Part shown: piece after piece, positions 6,063 through 8,254 of the stretch
Numbering within the stretch: position 1 is the stretch's first letter
Layout: the number at the start of each line of letters is the position of its first letter
Assembly: GCA_020025035.1 (NCBI GenBank)
Contig: JAHHSU010000048.1
Location: 1-8,254, forward strand
Direction of reading: 5' to 3'
From: Thomasclavelia sp.
Lineage (GTDB): Bacteria > Bacillota_I > Bacilli_A > Erysipelotrichales > Coprobacillaceae
DNA length: 8,254 nucleotides
Translations under genes and position numbers: made by a program
The notes under the pieces: generated by a model
What the model saw: the letters and a program-made list of their open reading frames with translations, nothing else
The model's database searches: none
Told to the model about the DNA's origin: nothing

Positions 6063-7259
6063 ATGAATAAAAAGGAAATGATAAGATTATATATCCAAAC
6101 CCACCAATCCACCTATCAATCTAATTATAAATTTCATAGTTGTTTTCAAATTAAACCTGATGTTTATAAATTTCACTACTACATGAGAGATTCTCAATTA
6201 CAACAAATTGATATTTTTTTTGAAATAGAATTAAAAGAAAAAATTAAATATCATTTTAAATTGCAATTACATGAATATGAACAAAATTCACTAGTTGTAC
6301 ACGCCTTAGAAAGATTACTACATTATTTTGGTAAAGAAGCTCTATTAAAAGGTGGAGACATATCTAAGTTTATAGAACATCCTGATATTACTATTCCATT
6401 ACAAAATCAAGACTTAATGAACATATATAATTACTTAAAATGCCATTATCATATTACTCCAAAGACTGTTGATAAATTTTATAGTATTTACTTACCATAC
6501 TTTGAACGTCTATTACTTCAAAACAAATATAAACAGGCTACAGATTCACTAAATGACTTATGTTATGAAATGTTATATGAATATACATGGTATGGTATTA
6601 ATACAAGATATGTAGATTTAGAATACTATGATCATTTGTACTATTTTAAAAAAATAATTTTATTATGTGGTCCAAAATTAGACTGTATATATAACCAAGC
6701 ACCTAATACCATTCAACAATTAATTATTCATTTATTTAAATACGAACGTTTTATTTTTTGCTTACTAAGTACTGTTAATGAAATTCCATATAAATCCTTT
6801 GTGACAAAAAATATATTACCTGCAATATCATTACATTTTAAAGATGAACAAGAGAACCTAGCATATCTCTATGCTTATTCATTGTATTATGATGATACTA
6901 AAATGTTAAACGATACAATCTCAAAAATATTTAAAAAAATTGTAGATGATGCACTTCGTATAAATAATCATGATATGATGATTGCGCTTGGAAATTATAT
7001 TTTAAAAAAATATGGATACCAAGTATTAATCAATTTATTTAAAAAAGATAGAAATTCATTTATATTTAAATATTTTGAAATTGATGATATACCATTAAAA
7101 TATCATCAAGAAATTAGAATTGAGTTAATTAAAACACTAAAATATTATGCAAAACTAATAGATCAACCAATGTACAGACTTGGTTGTCTTGAAGAAATAA
7201 TGAATATAAATTTGCTTCTAATGAAATATTTTAAGGAGGAAACATTTAGTGAAACATAA
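6063..7259 (+). CDS. Uncharacterised tyrosine-rich protein, probably helical
   Basis: I do not recognise a family. The 398-aa product has no signal peptide, no convincing TM helix and no catalytic signature. Residues about 20-75 alternate polar and hydrophobic positions like beta strands (YKFHSC, VYKFHYY, IDIFFEIEL, YHFKLQLHEY). From about 78 onward it looks mostly alpha-helical, with repeated Leu/Ile/Tyr-rich segments that could form a helical-repeat scaffold. I count 42 Tyr (about 10%), roughly twice the proportion in the kinase gene of this same A+T-rich window, so base composition alone does not explain it. ATG 6063 was chosen because it follows GAGGTGA; the in-frame GTG at 6054 lies inside that site. 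Its last 11 bases overlap the next gene, whose ribosome binding site lies within its coding region, so the two are likely co-translated and may act together. Confidence 0.8.
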   Translation: MNKKEMIRLYIQTHQSTYQSNYKFHSCFQIKPDVYKFHYYMRDSQLQQIDIFFEIELKEKIKYHFKLQLHEYEQNSLVVHALERLLHYFGKEALLKGGDISKFIEHPDITIPLQNQDLMNIYNYLKCHYHITPKTVDKFYSIYLPYFERLLLQNKYKQATDSLNDLCYEMLYEYTWYGINTRYVDLEYYDHLYYFKKIILLCGPKLDCIYNQAPNTIQQLIIHLFKYERFIFCLLSTVNEIPYKSFVTKNILPAISLHFKDEQENLAYLYAYSLYYDDTKMLNDTISKIFKKIVDDALRINNHDMMIALGNYILKKYGYQVLINLFKKDRNSFIFKYFEIDDIPLKYHQEIRIELIKTLKYYAKLIDQPMYRLGCLEEIMNINLLLMKYFKEETFSET

Positions 7260-8127
7260 AAGCAAGAAAATACCATTAATATTAGGTTCTAGTATATTAT
7301 TAACAACCATATTCTCTCTATCATCAAAACAAGCTAAAAAAATAGTATCACGACAAAAACCTATTAAATCAGTAGATCAAATTAAATGTTATAGCGAAGC
7401 TAAAGTTGTAAAAACCACTAATCAACAAAATAAAGAATTGAAAGGTTTTTATTTTGATAACAATTCTCCACTCACTGTTTTGATTAATCATCCGTATAAT
7501 TCTACATGTGAATCAATGGGATCATATGTAAGATTTTTTCAAACACAATTTCAGTGCAATATACTTGTAGTTGATGCTTTATGTCATGGAACAAGCGAAG
7601 GAGATACTCATAAATTAGGTGGCCAAGATGATATTTTATATTGGATAAAATATCTCTTACCAAATTCTAAAAAAATTATATTATTTGGAAAAGAAATGGG
7701 AGCAAATTCAATATTGAATAATATAGATAATTTGCAACAATTTGAACAAATTAAAGCAATTATCAGTGACGGAGCCTATGCAAATATCAAAGACTTCATT
7801 CACTGTTATCTTAAAAAGAATACTATCCTTCCTTTTCTAAAATCTAAACAACTGATAAATTGGATGATATCTTCAAAGTATAAAATTAACATTAATAAAT
7901 TAAACACTATTTTTAATGTATCTAAAAATACTATCCCAACAATATATGTTCATAGCAAATCTGATCATTTTGTACCATTAAATAACGTATTTCAATTATA
8001 TAATGCAAATTATGGTAAAAAAGAACTATTCGTATTACAAGAAGATTTAATGTTACATGATATATTTCGTAATGAAAATGAGTATCTTGATACATTCTTC
8101 CATTTTATAGATAAATGCATAGATTAA
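7249..8127 (+). CDS. Membrane-anchored alpha/beta-hydrolase-fold protein with Glu at the nucleophile site
   Basis: The 292-aa protein has a basic N-terminus (MKHKSKK), one hydrophobic anchor (about 8-24, no lipobox), then a domain with the alpha/beta hydrolase pattern. That pattern comprises a strand ending NHPY (80-83) in place of the usual HG-type oxyanion motif; VVDALCHGTSEG (107-118), the D-x-x-G-H-G-x-S-x-G-like turn; and LFGKEMGANS (145-154) at the nucleophile elbow. A strand ending HSKSD (235-239) puts Asp239 at the acid position, and LMLHD puts His270 at the base position. Family members normally have G-x-S-x-G at the elbow; here it is G-K-E-M-G, so Glu149 replaces Ser while acid and base remain. 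Ordinary serine esterase activity is therefore doubtful. The start is GTG 7249, preceded at 9 nt by AAGGAGG and overlapping the previous gene by 11 bp. The domain faces outward if the anchor is a signal anchor; the substrate is unknown. Confidence 0.8.
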   Translation: MKHKSKKIPLILGSSILLTTIFSLSSKQAKKIVSRQKPIKSVDQIKCYSEAKVVKTTNQQNKELKGFYFDNNSPLTVLINHPYNSTCESMGSYVRFFQTQFQCNILVVDALCHGTSEGDTHKLGGQDDILYWIKYLLPNSKKIILFGKEMGANSILNNIDNLQQFEQIKAIISDGAYANIKDFIHCYLKKNTILPFLKSKQLINWMISSKYKININKLNTIFNVSKNTIPTIYVHSKSDHFVPLNNVFQLYNANYGKKELFVLQEDLMLHDIFRNENEYLDTFFHFIDKCID

Positions 8128-8144
8128 ATAAATTTGTATATAAT

Positions 8145-8193
8145 AATAAACTACAACATTTAGGCTAACTAAAGATTTGTAGTTTATTTTTTT
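8145..8193 (+). terminator. Intrinsic terminator after the hydrolase-fold gene
   Basis: A 12-bp perfect stem (8145-8156 with 8177-8188, arms containing AAACTACAA / TTGTAGTTT) ends in a run of seven T (8187-8193). The 20-nt apical region holds a second small stem, TTTAG (8159-8163) / CTAAA (8169-8173), giving a two-tier hairpin. It starts 17 nt after the stop codon. Confidence 0.85.
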
Positions 8194-8201
8194 ATGTACA
8201 T

Positions 8202-8226
8202 AAAAAAAAGGTATCCAAAAGGATAC
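8202..8226 (-). terminator. Terminator of the converging 5S rRNA transcript
   Basis: On the minus strand GTATCC (8226-8221) and GGATAC (8216-8211) form a 6-bp stem with a TTTT loop, followed by C and eight T (8209-8202). It begins 5 nt after the apparent 5S 3' end, as expected for an rRNA operon terminator. Confidence 0.7.
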
Positions 8227-8230
8227 TAAT

Positions 8231-8254
8231 GCCTAGCAACGTGCTATCTTTGCA
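8231..8254 (-). rRNA. rrf: Partial 5S rRNA, 3' end only
   Basis: The minus strand from 8254 to 8231 ends in AGCACGTTGCTAGGC. Compared from memory with the 3' end of Bacillus subtilis 5S rRNA (GAGAGTAGGACGCCGCCAAGC), the 24-nt stretch keeps about 15 positions without gaps, including the TAG-x-ACG core and the G-C-x-A-x-G-C end that forms helix I. An intrinsic terminator follows on the same strand. The other roughly 90 bases, including the 5' strand of helix I, lie outside the window, so the pairing cannot be checked here. The 3' boundary is uncertain by one or two bases. Confidence 0.65.

Noticed and set aside
7249..8127. Hydrolase-fold gene as a decayed pseudogene
   Set aside because: The frame is intact from a good binding site to a strong terminator, with acid and base residues kept; a single altered active-site residue does not show decay.

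Overview
The window is A+T-rich throughout, uses the standard code (TGG for Trp, no internal TGA), and has strong purine-rich ribosome binding sites. Gene content (a diadenylate cyclase with its YbbR partner, a CssRS-like two-component pair, stand-alone PduL, TcdA) points to a low-GC Gram-positive bacterium. The mix of stand-alone PduL and strong A+T bias suggests an Erysipelotrichia-like gut Firmicute; this is inference, not proof.

Layout. The left half (46-4401) is on the minus strand and holds two operons. cdaA-cdaR makes and tunes the essential second messenger c-di-AMP and ends at a clear intrinsic terminator (2141-2187). Next comes a response regulator/histidine kinase pair that closely resembles CssR/CssS, the secretion-stress system of Bacillus, with its genes overlapping as TAATG. 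A plus-strand terminator at 16-46 shows that another gene converges from the left. The divergent promoter region at about 4440-4597 separates the halves. The right half is on the plus strand: pduL (phosphotransacylase) with its own promoter and terminator, tcdA (tRNA ct6A-forming dehydratase) with its own promoter, then an unrecognised tyrosine-rich protein whose end overlaps an alpha/beta-hydrolase-fold gene. That gene ends in a strong terminator. The last 24 bases look like the 3' end of a 5S rRNA on the minus strand with its own terminator, so an rRNA operon probably converges on the window's right edge.

How the genes work together. Most are housekeeping or signalling functions with no obvious shared pathway. 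cdaA-cdaR and cssRS both concern the cell envelope. The best candidates for something undescribed are the last two protein genes: a 398-residue protein with about 10% Tyr and no recognised domain, translationally coupled to a membrane-anchored hydrolase-fold protein whose nucleophile position is Glu instead of Ser. Smaller oddities are a DGG variant of the cyclase DGA motif, a possible hairpin between the cdaA ribosome binding site and its start codon, and a long cytoplasmic N-terminal extension on CdaR. I see no CRISPR array, insertion sequence, phage gene or tRNA.
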